64,000 nt of DNA from Zopfochytrium polystomum. Lineage: Eukaryota; Chytridiomycota; Chytridiomycetes; Chytridiales; Chytridiaceae. The DNA is taken from NCBI GenBank assembly GCA_025765615.1, contig JAIVFJ010000320.1, forward strand, positions 1 through 64,000, written 5' to 3'. Every line of letters begins with the position of its first letter. The stretch's first letter is position 1. A program made the translations under genes and the position numbers. Positions 44,931-55,799 of this stretch are shown in pieces. The notes under the pieces are model-generated. The model was not told where the DNA came from, made no database searches, and saw only the letters and a list, made by a program, of their open reading frames with translations.

Positions 44931-47900
44931 AGCAGAAGACGTCGAAATGTTGGAGTTCAGTACTGAAGGTGCTGCGCGCCTTGCAGACACTTCAGCTCTG
45001 GACGACTTCCTTTCAGTAGAAAGGGCACTTGCGGCACGGGAGTTTGAAATTGGAACATGCCAGGCCGTTGAGGTGGAGGAGGAATTTGAAGTGGAACTCA
45101 CAGTTACACTTCTTGACGGCAGAATGGATCCAGACTGGATCACTGACAACATTGTCTCAAACGTCGGCTACAAAGTGATGTACGAATCTGGACGTTTCCT
45201 CTACCGCAACGTCACCTACTGCCGCATCTACGAGACTGCGCTGATGGCAAGACTTGCTGGCGGCAACCCACACCAGGTCATCCTTGACTCTGGGGCTTCC
45301 AGGACAATGTCGCCTTGTGAAGAGCACTTCACAAACTTGCGGCCCACCTCCCAGCAGATCAAAACAGCTGACGGCTTTGCAACTGCCACTGGAGTGGGCG
45401 ACTTTACCCTGTTCGTTAACGGAAGAGCTCTCATCATGAGGAACTCGCTCTATGTGCCAGAGTTCTCAGACACTCTACTCTCGGTTCAGCAAATCGTGCG
45501 GCAGACAGGTCACAACGTGACTTTCACAGCAGACACAGCCCTATTGCATCCTCGGGTACATGGTTCAGACTTTACCATTGCTCACAGGGACACAGGGAAT
45601 GTCTATGTTGTGGACCCTTCTCTTCTGACGGGACATACTGGTCTCGACAGGGCAGAACTTGGAAGGGACGCGCCGACTCCTTCAGGGGACACCCCAGGTG
45701 AGTCGCAACAGCAAACTGCTCCTTTGCAAACTGCAACCCCAACTTTAAGTCAAACTGACCCAGACCCTTTACCAAACCCTCAGAACATTGAAGCAGTCCG
45801 AGCTCTTCACAAGAAATTTGGTCACCTGTCTTTATCTTCTTTGAAGCGTACTTGGTCAAATCTGAATAAAGTTGGTCATTCATTTTTCCTCATTCATGAC
45901 ATTCCCTGCGTGACATGTGATGTTGGGAAATTGAAAGCTTTGCCTATCCACTCCACTTCCAGACCAAACACCACACTGCTTGGTCGTTTACACACTGATG
46001 CTGTCCCACTGCCCGCACGTGGACACCATGGTGAAAAACATTGGCAACTGGTTGTGGAAGAGTCAACCCGTTGGCTTGACATTGAGTTCCTCAACTCTTT
46101 GTCAGACGCGCCCACAAGATTCCGGTCTACGATCGAAAGGTTTGAACAACAACATGGCAAACATATCACATCTGTGCGCTGTGACAGGGGGGAAATCTTC
46201 AAAGATGGAGAATTCAAAACTTGGGCCAATACTCGGCATCCTCCTATTGTTTTAGAACCTAGTCCTGCATTCACCAAGGAATTCAATGGGCTGGTAGAAC
46301 GTCAAGTCAACACTCTCAAAGACATGGCACACTGCATGCTCTTAGAGTCACGATTGCCCCACTCTTTCTTTGTGTATGCAGTCTGCTATGCGGCATACAT
46401 CAAGAACAGGGTTTACCACTCTTACACTAAGAAAACACCTTACGAAGCTTGGTACGGTGAAAAGCCAAATGTTGATCACATCCGCACCTTTGGCTGTTTG
46501 GTTATCCACCGTATCCCAAAGGAAAAGCGAACGCTTAAACATCCTGAGAAAGGGGCGCCAGGCATATTCTTAGGGTATAAAGGAAACACTCTTCCAGTAG
46601 TCTACGACTTGAAAACCCAGAGAATATCGGAACACTTCCATGTCTCCTTTCACGAAAATGTTTTTCCTGGCATTGTGCGGAACTGGAGACAGTTCCTTCA
46701 TGACTCCCGCTTGAAGGAATGGGGACCAGTCCAACCCACAGCTCAGGATTTCCAATATCTTTCCTCCTCGTTGCATTCCCCCGCTATGTCCACTGATCCA
46801 GATGTGGCACATCCTGACGCTCTGTTTGACTCACAAGAAGACGATGTACCACCTGCAGAATCACAGGGGGGAGATCTACAGCCGGGTATGCTATACGACG
46901 CTTCTGATTCTGAACCAGAGTCAATACCTGATGAACAGGAAATCCCTCCAAGGGAGCGCTCAACTTCCCCTGACATTCTAGCTTTGCCAGAGTCAACAGG
47001 GGAGGCAACAAATCCCCCAATCATACCACGAGAGCCATCAGGTTTACGTGACTACCTGGCATTGAAGGCAAACCTTTGTAAACTACGAACAAAACCATCA
47101 ATTGCCACAAATCCTTCCACTTACAGTTGGAAAACACTCCGCGCTTTAACTGCAAGAATTCGTAAACTACGAATAGCACGGGGACAATTTCGTGAACTCT
47201 ACCAAACGCTCAAAGTGTACACTGTGCTTGAGCTGGAGGAAGTCACAGCACATCCAACAGTAAGGATCCACCAGTGAGACTTACCGCCACTCCCTGCTTC
47301 GCATAAAGAGGCCATGCGATCTCCTTTTGCAAAGTATTGGAAGGCAGCTCAACTCTCAGAGATAAATTCGATCACATCAAAGCACGTCTGGGACCTAGTG
47401 GCTCGACCTAAAGGGCGTAAGATACTCAAGCCCAAATGGGTTTTTGCCTACAAGTTTGACAGTGAAGGGTACCTTGAACGCTTCAAGGCCCGCCTTGTTG
47501 GTCGGGGTTACACTCAGATCTTTGGTCAGGACTACAATGAGACCTTCTCCCCTGTCGTCCGCAGCTCCTCCATAAGGCCAATCCTTGCTATCTCGTTGCT
47601 GTTTGACCTCATACTTGCAGGCCTTGATGTCGAAACCGCATACTTGAACGCCAAACTGGACATTGAAAACTTCATGGAACAACCAGAAGGCTTTGAGATA
47701 CGTGGTGCAGATGGGATACTTCTTGTCTGTTTACTCAGGAAGAGTCTGTACAGACTGCACCAGTCTGGTCGACAGTGGTACAAAACAATCCGCGACTTCC
47801 TCGTAGAAATTGGATTTACGCAATTGAAGACTGACCACTGTGTCTTTGTGCAAAGGCACCCTGATGGAAAGGTCAAGACCATCATCACTCTATACGTAGA

Positions 47901-48987
47901 TGACATCCTCATCTTCAGTCACACTGAAGAAGAAATCGCCAAAATTCTTTCTCTGATCAAATCAAAGTTCAAAATCCGCGAGGACCTCAACCCAAAAGTT
48001 GCTGTTGGCATCCAAGTTGAGAAAATCAAAGATGGAATCTTTATTGGACAGAAAAACTACACACAGCATGTCTTGGAGGAAGCAAACTACTGGTGTGACG
48101 ATGATGGCTTACCTGTCAAAATCAAAGCAACTCCCATGTCCACAACATGGATACACGATGTGGACTCTGGAAAACTTCCACAAAAAGAGTCGGAATACTT
48201 CCGAAGCACACTCATGCAACTTGCTTACCTTGCAAACTTGACGCGCCCTGACATTGCGTATGCTGTGAATACACTTGCACAATACCAGTCCACTCCAACC
48301 CATTCAGATTCCCTTGCGCTTGACAGATTGCTGCAATATGTCCGCGCTACCTGGGATCATGGACTTTTCTACCAGAAGGGAGACTCCCAGATGACATGCA
48401 TCACCAATGCAACGCTCCCAGAGGTAGAGAAAGCTGCGGGTATTTCTTACCCAGAGTGGGATGAACCACATGGCTACGCTGATGCCAGCTATGCTGAAGA
48501 GGATGGACGCAAGTCGAGGTCAGGGCATGTGTTCATGCTTTGCGGGGGTGCTATTACATGGTACAGCAAGAAACAATCAGTTGTCGCTTTGTCCTCAACT
48601 GAGGCGGAATACTTCTCCCTTACTGAGGCCATCAAAGAGGCAATCTGGCTACGAATGCTCTTCCAGGAGCTGGGTATGGATTTAAATAAGCCCACTACTG
48701 TTTTTGAAGACAATCGTTCAACCATAGCTATTGCTATGAATCCAATACACCATGGTCAGGTCAAACACTTTGATGTGAGGTTGCATTTCATATGGGACCA
48801 CTTGGAGAAAAAGGAGGTTCAACTCATTCATTGCCCAACGGACATGATGATTGCCGACCTTCTCACCAAAGCTCTTCCTGCAGCTCAACATGCAAAGCTT
48901 GCATCACTGATGGGAATTTGCAGTCTCGCCGACCTCCAAGGTGTAAGCGTGGTGCCCACGCTCAAATCAGCACAACGCTTAGTCTAA
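44929..48987 (+). CDS. Copia Pol: protease, integrase, reverse transcriptase, RNase H
   Basis: In the +1 frame relative to Gag. Protease active site is VILDSGASRTMSP (about 45280). Integrase has the zinc-binding start near 45810 (HKKFGHLS, then CVTC) and a catalytic core with HTDAV, RCDRGE and the family pattern NGLVERQ supplying the third acidic residue. After an in-frame TGA (47275-47277) the same frame continues with AMRSPFAKYW, KPKWVFAYKF, KARLVGRGYTQ, the reverse transcriptase core YVDDILIF (about 47900), SSTEAEYFSLTEA and ADLLTKALP of RNase H, and a stop at 48985. All domains look complete, so the single stop is the only visible lesion in Pol. Copia order (integrase before reverse transcriptase) is clear. 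Confidence 0.92.
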
Positions 48988-49142
48988 AGGCTCTCTCTGG
49001 CTTCTCCAGCTACACTTGTGGGTTCATGCAGGTTTTCACAAGCGTAGGGGGGTACATGGGTGGGTTCGAGTCCCACTGCTTGGCTGGCATTGTTGGACAG
49101 CCATGTACTCCAGGAGAAACAGTTACCCCCTCTCTTTCTATT

Positions 49143-49151
49143 GCGGGGGTG
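49143..49151 (+). other. Polypurine tract
   Basis: G-rich run directly before the right LTR start, in the position where plus-strand DNA synthesis is primed. Confidence 0.75.
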
Positions 49152-50294
49152 TGTTGAGATTCGACCCACGGGGTACACTACGCCCGTTACTGATGATCCC
49201 TTTGAGAACTCCATCCAATCACATTGGATGGGGTGTTTGAAGGGCTCAGTAGATTCAATACTTGAATGGGGCGCTCGGAAGGGCTAATCTGTTCTCAATA
49301 AAAAGAGATAGGCAAAGGCGGCTGTTGTTCTAGCTTTGTTCATCCTACCGGTAGGAACAATGCAATTAGAACATGCACAAAAACGCTCAAACTACGCACT
49401 CTGCACATGTAACACAGCACAGCAAGCATGCAGAAGCAGTGTACCACTGCCCAATGCTCCGGAATTCCGCTCTCTGCACCGGAATTCCACTCCCTGATCC
49501 GGGATTCCAGCTTTCCTGCTGTTCTGTGCAATCTGAGCAATGCAACAGGCATTTAGGAATCAGGGATTGCACCAATCACTGCATTTCTAAAAGTGAGATA
49601 AAAACTGAGCTCACCAGAGATTGCACCAATCATTGGATTTCTAAAAACAAGGAAAAAAGCGGCTTGTTTCCCAAACAAGCTTCCTGATTTGGAAACAACC
49701 AAACCAATTTACAAGCAACTGTTTCTCAAACAAGCTGTAAATTGGTTCCTGGTGGTACTCAGCCCAGACAAAGTGCTCAGCCCAGGGTGGTACTCAGCCC
49801 TGGCTAGTACTTAGCCCTGGGTGGTGCACAGCCCAGGCTGGTACTTACCCCTGGCTGGTACTCAGCCCTGAGTGATGCCCAGCCCTGGGTGGTACTCAGC
49901 CCTGAATGGGTACTTAGCCCAGGATGGGGGTTGGTGCTCAGCCTGTTTTATCTCATTTCTGTGGCCTGCTCTGTGCAGCCCACTGCTCTCTCTGTTTTCT
50001 GATGGCTCCAACCTGCAGGAGTATAAAAGCAGCAACCTCTCACAGAGATCAAACAAAAAAAAAAAAAAAAAAAGAAAAAAAAACCCCCTCCTTGCTGCTT
50101 TGACAGAATCCAGTGCAAAACAAGCCAATCTCTCTTCCTCCATTTGCTCTCTCTTCCATCTCTGCCCACTCACTCCTCTCTCCTCTCTCCATCCTCTCAC
50201 TCCTCTCCCTTTTCCATCATCACTGCTCTCTCTCTCTCTCTCTCTTCATCCCCACACACACCAAGTCCCTCCAGTCCTGGGTGGGATTTTATCA
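49152..50294 (+). repeat. Right LTR
   Basis: Same as the left LTR except for two rather than five 20-bp ggaattccgct-type units, a shorter A-tract and a substitution at the end of the tandem array (gatccgg against gatcagg). Confidence 0.95.
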
Positions 50295-51060
50295 GACTGG
50301 GAACGCAACCACAGCATTAAACCCTCTGACAAGCGCAGCCACCACCCACTTCCTTCCCCACTCCACCCTCTCTATCTGGCAGCCCTGCTACGCCTCCTCC
50401 ACCTTCCCCACTGAAAGTCCCACTCCACCTGCTCTGCCCTCCACTCCTGACTCCTCGCACTCTCCCACCCAGCAGCTGGCTGCCAGCGCTACTGCCTCTC
50501 CGCAGCCTCAACCACCTCCACTTTGCAGACATAGACAATGACTGTCTACCTGATTGGCTCCTCTCGCGAAGGCACCATTGCCTGGTGGCAACACTACCTC
50601 GGTCTTGCTCGACCAGCTCTTGGCACCCTCTGGATTTGGTGCTGTCACTGTCTCCAACCCACCTCCGTGTGCAACTCTCCTGGGACCTCCGCATCCTGTA
50701 CCTCCAGACATACACTGAGGATTTCTGTCTCTCTCTCACTCTGCTTTTCCGCTGCTCTGCACTCTCTGCCTCCCGACTCTGCACACCCACCCTTTCCGCT
50801 GTCTTTTGACACTTCCACAGGGCCCAGGCCCCAACCTTTCTTATTCCTCCTCTCTTTGTTGTCGAGTTTTTGTTCTCTTGTTGTTGACAGTTGTCTTGTT
50901 TTCTGTTTCCTTCCCTGCGTGTTAGCAGCTAGGGTGGCCTGTGTGCAGCAACGTACTTGGTTCTGTCAAGGTTCTTGGCTTTCTGCCAATCCTGCGTGGC
51001 ATTTCACTCTTCCCGTCACACAGCCTTCAGCTCCGTGGAATAATAAAAAAAGAACCGCGT
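50295..51060 (+). mobile_element. LINE-like relic, 3' part, right of copia
   Basis: Begins with the second GACTG and continues the frame broken at 42380, ending in a stop at about 50541. The rest is a Thr/Ser/Pro/Leu-rich sequence with several overlapping open frames and no recognisable domain. End of the relic is not defined. Confidence 0.4.
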
Positions 51061-51833
51061 TTGTCAAGTGGATTTTGCGTCACCGCAGTCACCGCACACG
51101 GGCAAAGTTCTCACCGGCTCGGACGGCAGTGACGCAACGTTGCCGCCTTTTGCAACCATCAATGCCCAAGTACGTCAAAGATGTGGATCTGCCAGCCCTT
51201 TACCTTTGCTGTCATGGGAAGCCTCGGGCTTCTCTAAATGCATCAATCCGTTCATTGAAAGTTTTTTTTCTTTTCTTTTTTTTTTTTGATTTTTTTGATT
51301 TTCTCCCACTGTGTCGGTTCAAACCCCGTTTTTTTTCCCATTTGACCTGAAAAGTGTAACCAGTGAGTGTCTGCGCGTTGTTGCCCTCCCCAATCCCATT
51401 GGATCTGTGAGTTGCAACTTTGGACTTGGGACTTTGCGACACGGGGAAAACGAAGCCACCGCTATACTTGGTCCATCGCGCAGCAGGCTTCTCACCGACT
51501 TGCACTGGGAGATGAGTTGCGGCGGGTCCCAAAGAGGACGTTTTAGCCCCAACTCAAGAGCCCAAAAAGAACTATCTGCCAATTTTCTACAGATTGCACT
51601 CAGGTGGCAAAACCCCAACGACTGATAGCAGAGAGCAGTATTGCATGGCCAACGAAAGAATGATTAGTTGGGTTTTACCAAGTTTGTTGGGGGAAAGTGC
51701 AGCAGTTGGAAAAGAAAACGATATAGTATTTTGAAAGTGCTTAGAACAGGAAGGACAGCTAACGCAAGCAACACTCGACAGGAAAGCCCGCTTCTCCCGA
51801 AGGAACAATGTAAAACGATTTTTCATTGAACCC
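51061..51833. other. Intergenic region
   Basis: No gene seen; T-rich tract near 51262-51300. Lies between the transposon nest and the 3' end of the minus-strand secreted-protein gene. Confidence 0.6.
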
Positions 51834-53017
51834 TCACAGCCCGTACTGCCCGTTGATCTTGTTGTGCACGACAACGCACCCGCCCGCATCGATATGCGTA
51901 TTGATCTTCCTTTGCGCCCGCGAACGCATCTTCTCCGCCAGCGTAAACTTTCCAATCAGCCCGCCGCCGACCGTGACGTGCTTGATCTCGTCTGGGTTGG
52001 GTGCCTCCTTTTTGAACGGGTTCCACAACTTTTTCCCCGTCGCCGCCGCCGCTGCGGGTGCCTTGGCCGGCGCCTCTGCAGAGGCCCCGGAGGACGTGGA
52101 GGCCTTTCCGCCCGCCGCCGCTGCCGCCGCCGCCGCCGGCGCCTCCGGCGCACCGCGGTACTTTTTCGGGGTGGTGTTGGTGCGTTCGAGAGTCTTTTTC
52201 TGGTACGGGCGGAGAGGGCTCTGGGAGGAGAGCGGGCTCTTTTTCAGCGCGTCTTCGACCGCGTAGTCGACGTCGACGGCTTCGTCGGCGGCGAGGTCGC
52301 TGTCGTCCCAGGCGTCCTCGTCTTCAAACAGGTACTTGATGGCGCGGCGGAAGATGGAGCGTTCGGATCGGAACTTGCCCTTGCTGCAGTCGGTCTGTGG
52401 AAAAAAACCAAGAAAGGAGCGATCTTTCGCAGTAAGAGATTGCGTCGTTGCGCCTACTCGTTTCAATGCACTCACCAACGTGTTAGTCTTTTCCCCACCG
52501 CAGACGGTGTAGCAGCCGTTCCCAGGTATCGCCTCAAAGTAGTTGATCCGCCGGGTTTCCTTGTCTTTGTCGCGCTCGTACTCGTTCTTGTATCCCTCCT
52601 GAGTAGAGTTCTGCGCTGCCTTTCTGTTTCGATGGTGCACCTGATGGGAGGGCGGTTTGGTATAGTTAGAGATTTGGCATTGAACGGGAGAGTCGCACAA
52701 GGGCAGATCCTCTTCCTAGCTCTCACTTCGGCCAATTGCTTCACGCCCATTGCCCCAGCGACCGCCAGGCCTCCGGCCAAAATCGTTCCCGTGACGGGCT
52801 CGATGACCCGGCGGTACAAGCTGGAGACGAGAGCGTTGCCAGCTGGGTGTGCTGCCGCCGAGACGGGGGAGGAATCGACCAGGAGCGACGACGCGGGCGA
52901 TTCCGCGGCCAGCGGCGCGTCGAAGACGGCAATCGGCAGCGCGACGGCGAGGGAGTGTATCAGCAGAGCGGCGGCGGCAAGGACAGCAGAGGCCGTCTTC
53001 TTTGCGTGGAGCTGCAT
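51834..53017 (-). CDS. Secreted/membrane cysteine-containing paralogue 1
   Basis: Family not recognised. Three exons, 53017-52727, 52640-52476, 52394-51834, give 338 residues. The ATG starts a typical signal peptide (MQLHAKKTASAVLAAAALLI). A second hydrophobic segment (IEPVTGTILAGGLAVAGAMG) lies at about residues 70-90. Exon 2 begins HHRNRKAAQN and holds GCYTVCGG; exon 3 starts with DCSKGKFRSE, has an acidic block, a conserved SPLSSQSPLRPYQKKTLERT, an Ala-rich linker, and ends AGGCVVVHNKINGQYGL. Four conserved cysteines could form two disulfides. The paralogue at 54237-55393 has the same exon plan (exon 2 is 165 bases in both) and is transcribed in the opposite direction. An upstream in-frame non-ATG extension exists, but the signal peptide decides the start. 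Confidence 0.85.
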
Positions 53018-53754
53018 TCGTTCAGTTTGAATTGAACCAGCCAGGCCAGTAGAAGCACCGAGAGCACGACAAGCAATTTTTCGTCTTTTTTTTTCGGTCT
53101 TGTTCCCCAACTTTTTTCCGCGTTATTTGAGATCCCAGCGAGTGCTTCGCCCACCACCGGTTTGAGAAAGAGCGAGACACGGGTGGGAATCCGCAGCCTC
53201 TCGGCTGCACGAACTAAAGGAAAGAGCCGCCATAACACAGCGGATTCGCTTATCCCCACAAAGTCCGGCTTCGAACTACATTTTCTGTGGGTCGTGTCAG
53301 ACAATAATTTATCCTGCCTTGAACATCAATCGCTGTTTACGGTCCAGGATTAATTAATACATTGTAGTTTAATTGCGAGCGGTCTGAGTGAGTGCGACGG
53401 GGCGGCGCAGGCCAAGCAAGCCTTTGTCTCTTACCAACAACAGCCAACCTGACCGACCGAGACCGAGTAGGCGTGCGTGTTCTGCGCGAAGTGCCACATG
53501 CACACGCGTCCAGTCCACTGCATACAACACCCGATTACTTACTTGCCAGTTTTGGATGATTCATTACGCGTCCCATCCAAAAACGGCAGTGGCAGACAGG
53601 AAAAAATGGCCTTTCATCTCTCGCTCTCTCTCTCTCATCTCTGTCTCTCTCTCTGTCTCTCTCTCTCTCTCTCTCCATTCCTCTCAAGCCTCTCTCTCCT
53701 CCTCTCTCTCTCTCTCTCTCTCCTCCTCTCTCCCTCTCTCATCTCTCTCCTCTC

Positions 53755-53791
<37 letters not shown>

Positions 53792-53799
53792 TCTCTCTC

Positions 53800-53844
<45 letters not shown>

Positions 53845-54025
53845 CCGTGTGCTCAGCCCGATCTAAGTCTCTTCTTGTCGCGAAAACAGACTTGCATCCA
53901 GGCCGCGGCATTACACGGACGTACTCGCCCGATGGACCAGAGCAACGCAAGGCCGGTTCTGCCTCACCAAACAGAAGAAAGCCAAAGGGGCGCAGACAAG
54001 AGAAGGAGATCATAAAGAGAGAATC

Positions 54026-54123
<98 letters not shown>

Positions 54124-54236
54124 ACTTGTGTGGAACCGTGAGCGAAAACTGAAGATAGCAATTCGCTCCGACGAGATGATAAAACTCTCCCATTCCCTTT
54201 TGGGCCACAAGCGGTGTCAATATCTTCCAACAGCAT
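53018..54236. promoter_or_regulatory. Shared divergent intergenic region of the secreted pair
   Basis: About 1.2 kb between two head-to-head paralogues. It contains large (CT)n blocks (53610-53840) and an (AG)n/(GT)n block (54031-54118). A TATA-like element was not identified with confidence. Confidence 0.6.
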
Positions 54237-55393
54237 ATGAAGTTCAGCGAGCAGGCTATTTCCGCGGCCCTTGCAGCCGCCGCCGTCTTGGCGCACTCCA
54301 TCAGCGCGCTACCATTGGCGCAAGCAGCACCCCTCGCAGCAGACGGGCAATCCCCTGCATCTCCGCTGCCGGCGCTCTCCTCATCCGGCGCACCATCAGA
54401 CTCATTTACGCACGGACTGGTCACCGGTCTTTACCGTCGCATCATCGAACCCGTCAGCGCAACCATCGGAGCCGTGGGCTTTGGTGTTGCCGGCGTGATG
54501 GGCGTCAAGAACTTGGCAGAGGTAAATCCTCGTTTCTGATGTTTGCTGGGATGCTGCTACTCGGGGCGCTGACCTGGTCGCTCGGGGGTGTCCCCAAGGC
54601 CCACCACCGAAACAGAAAGGCGGCTCAAAAGTTTGTGGAGGAGGCGTACAAGGATGAGTATGAGCGCAATAAAGACAAGGATACCAAGCGCGTCAACCAC
54701 TATGAGGAGCACCCGTCCAAGGGCTGCTACTCCGTCTGCGGTGGCCAGAAGAAACTCAGCCCGGTGAGTGTCGTGGTCGTGCGCGCATCCAACCGAGATC
54801 TTCGGCTGAGCAACAAACCGGACTCCTCCGCAATCTTTCTTCTTTGCTAGGCCGACTGCAGCAAGGGCAAGTTCCGATCGGAGCTCTCACTTTACCGCCG
54901 CACCATACAGTACTTGTTCGAGGACGACGACGCCTTGGACGAGAGCGACCTCGACGAGGACGAGGCCGTCGACATCGACGAAGCCGTCGAGGACGCCCTG
55001 AAAAGGAGCCCGCTCTCGTCGCAAAGCCCCCTTCGCCCGTACCAGAAAAAGACTCTTGAAAGGACCAGCACCACTCCCAAAAGGTACACCGGAGCGCCAG
55101 CAAAGTCCTCCGAGTCCGCACCCTCCAAGACCCCGACCACTGGCGAAGCGTCGTCGGAGGCTGACGCCTCTGTCGCACCGTCGAAAAAGATGTCGTCCCC
55201 GTGGAATCCGTTCAAGAGCAAGGCACCCAACGCGGACGTCGTCAAGCACGTCCAAGTCGGTGGCGGGCTCATGAACAAGTTCCGGACCGCGGAGAAGATG
55301 CGCTCGAGCGCGCAAAAGAAAATCGATGCACAGGTCAACGCTGGCGGGTGTGCTGTTGTCCACAACAAGATAAATGGGCAGCATGGTTTGTGA
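54237..55393 (+). CDS. Secreted/membrane cysteine-containing paralogue 2
   Basis: Head-to-head partner of the gene at 51834-53017. Exons 54237-54521, 54599-54763, 54851-55393; 330 residues. It has the same architecture: signal peptide (MKFSEQAISAALAAAAVLAH), Ala/Pro/Ser-rich spacer, LYRRIIEPVSATIGAVGFGV membrane-like segment, GVKNLAE at the first splice site, HHRNRKAAQKFVEEAYKDEY, GCYSVCGGQKK, DCSKGKFRSELSLYRR, acidic stretch, SPLSSQSPLRPYQKKTLER, KMRSSAQKKI and AGGCAVVHNKINGQHGL at the end. Divergence from copy 1 is concentrated in the signal peptide, spacer and Ala/Ser linker while the Cys blocks and the C-terminus are kept, which argues that both are functional. No domain recognised. Confidence 0.88.
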
Positions 55394-55799
55394 GCGAGTG
55401 ATGATGGAGTGAGCTGTGGGGTGGTCGGGAGGAAGGTTTATCTGTGTATGAGTTCTATGGATGGGTGTTCTATTTTGCGTCTGGCCTGCTGATGCAATCA
55501 TCATACCTGTCGTTACTAAGCACGTCTTTCGCTTGTCTACTTTGTCATTCTTTCTCGGTGATGGAACCATTTTCTACTTTTATACAGCTTCAGTTTGAGC
55601 CGTTTGCGCAGCTGCAGTTCTGAAGAGGTTGCGATTCGTAAGAAGGTGCGCAGTGTAGCTTCGATCTCCGAGGCGGGCGGCCCAGACAGAAAAGCCCCGA
55701 TTTTTCTTCTTCTTGGATGCAGCGCCCAAGGAAGGGCAAACGAGCTCACTGACTCACTCACAGAAGAAAACGAGACACGATCGACAGAGAAACGAAAAG
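55394..55799. other. Intergenic region
   Basis: 3' flank of the secreted-protein gene leading into the inverted-duplication arm. No gene seen. Confidence 0.6.

Larger units (their letters stand above)
42381..50294 (+). mobile_element. Full-length Ty1/copia LTR retrotransposon
   Basis: 7.9-kb element with LTRs of 1206 and 1143 bases that begin TGTTGA and end TTATCA, flanked by GACTG. Internal order is Gag, protease, integrase, reverse transcriptase, RNase H, which defines the copia superfamily. A G-rich polypurine tract (gcgggggtg) abuts the right LTR. A primer binding site matching a tRNA 3' end was not identified after the left LTR. The LTRs differ almost only by slippage at tandem and A-runs, so the insertion is recent; the coding region nevertheless has one in-frame TGA and one frame step within Gag. 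Confidence 0.95.

Noticed and set aside
49051..49075. tRNA T-arm-like sequence (gtggg-ttcgagt-cccac) near the 3' end of the copia internal region
   Set aside because: No matching acceptor stem, D-arm or anticodon arm could be found upstream, so it is not a tRNA gene.
53388..54424. Overlapping frames on both strands in the divergent promoter
   Set aside because: They consist of Ser-Leu or Arg-Glu repeats from (CT)n/(AG)n tracts.
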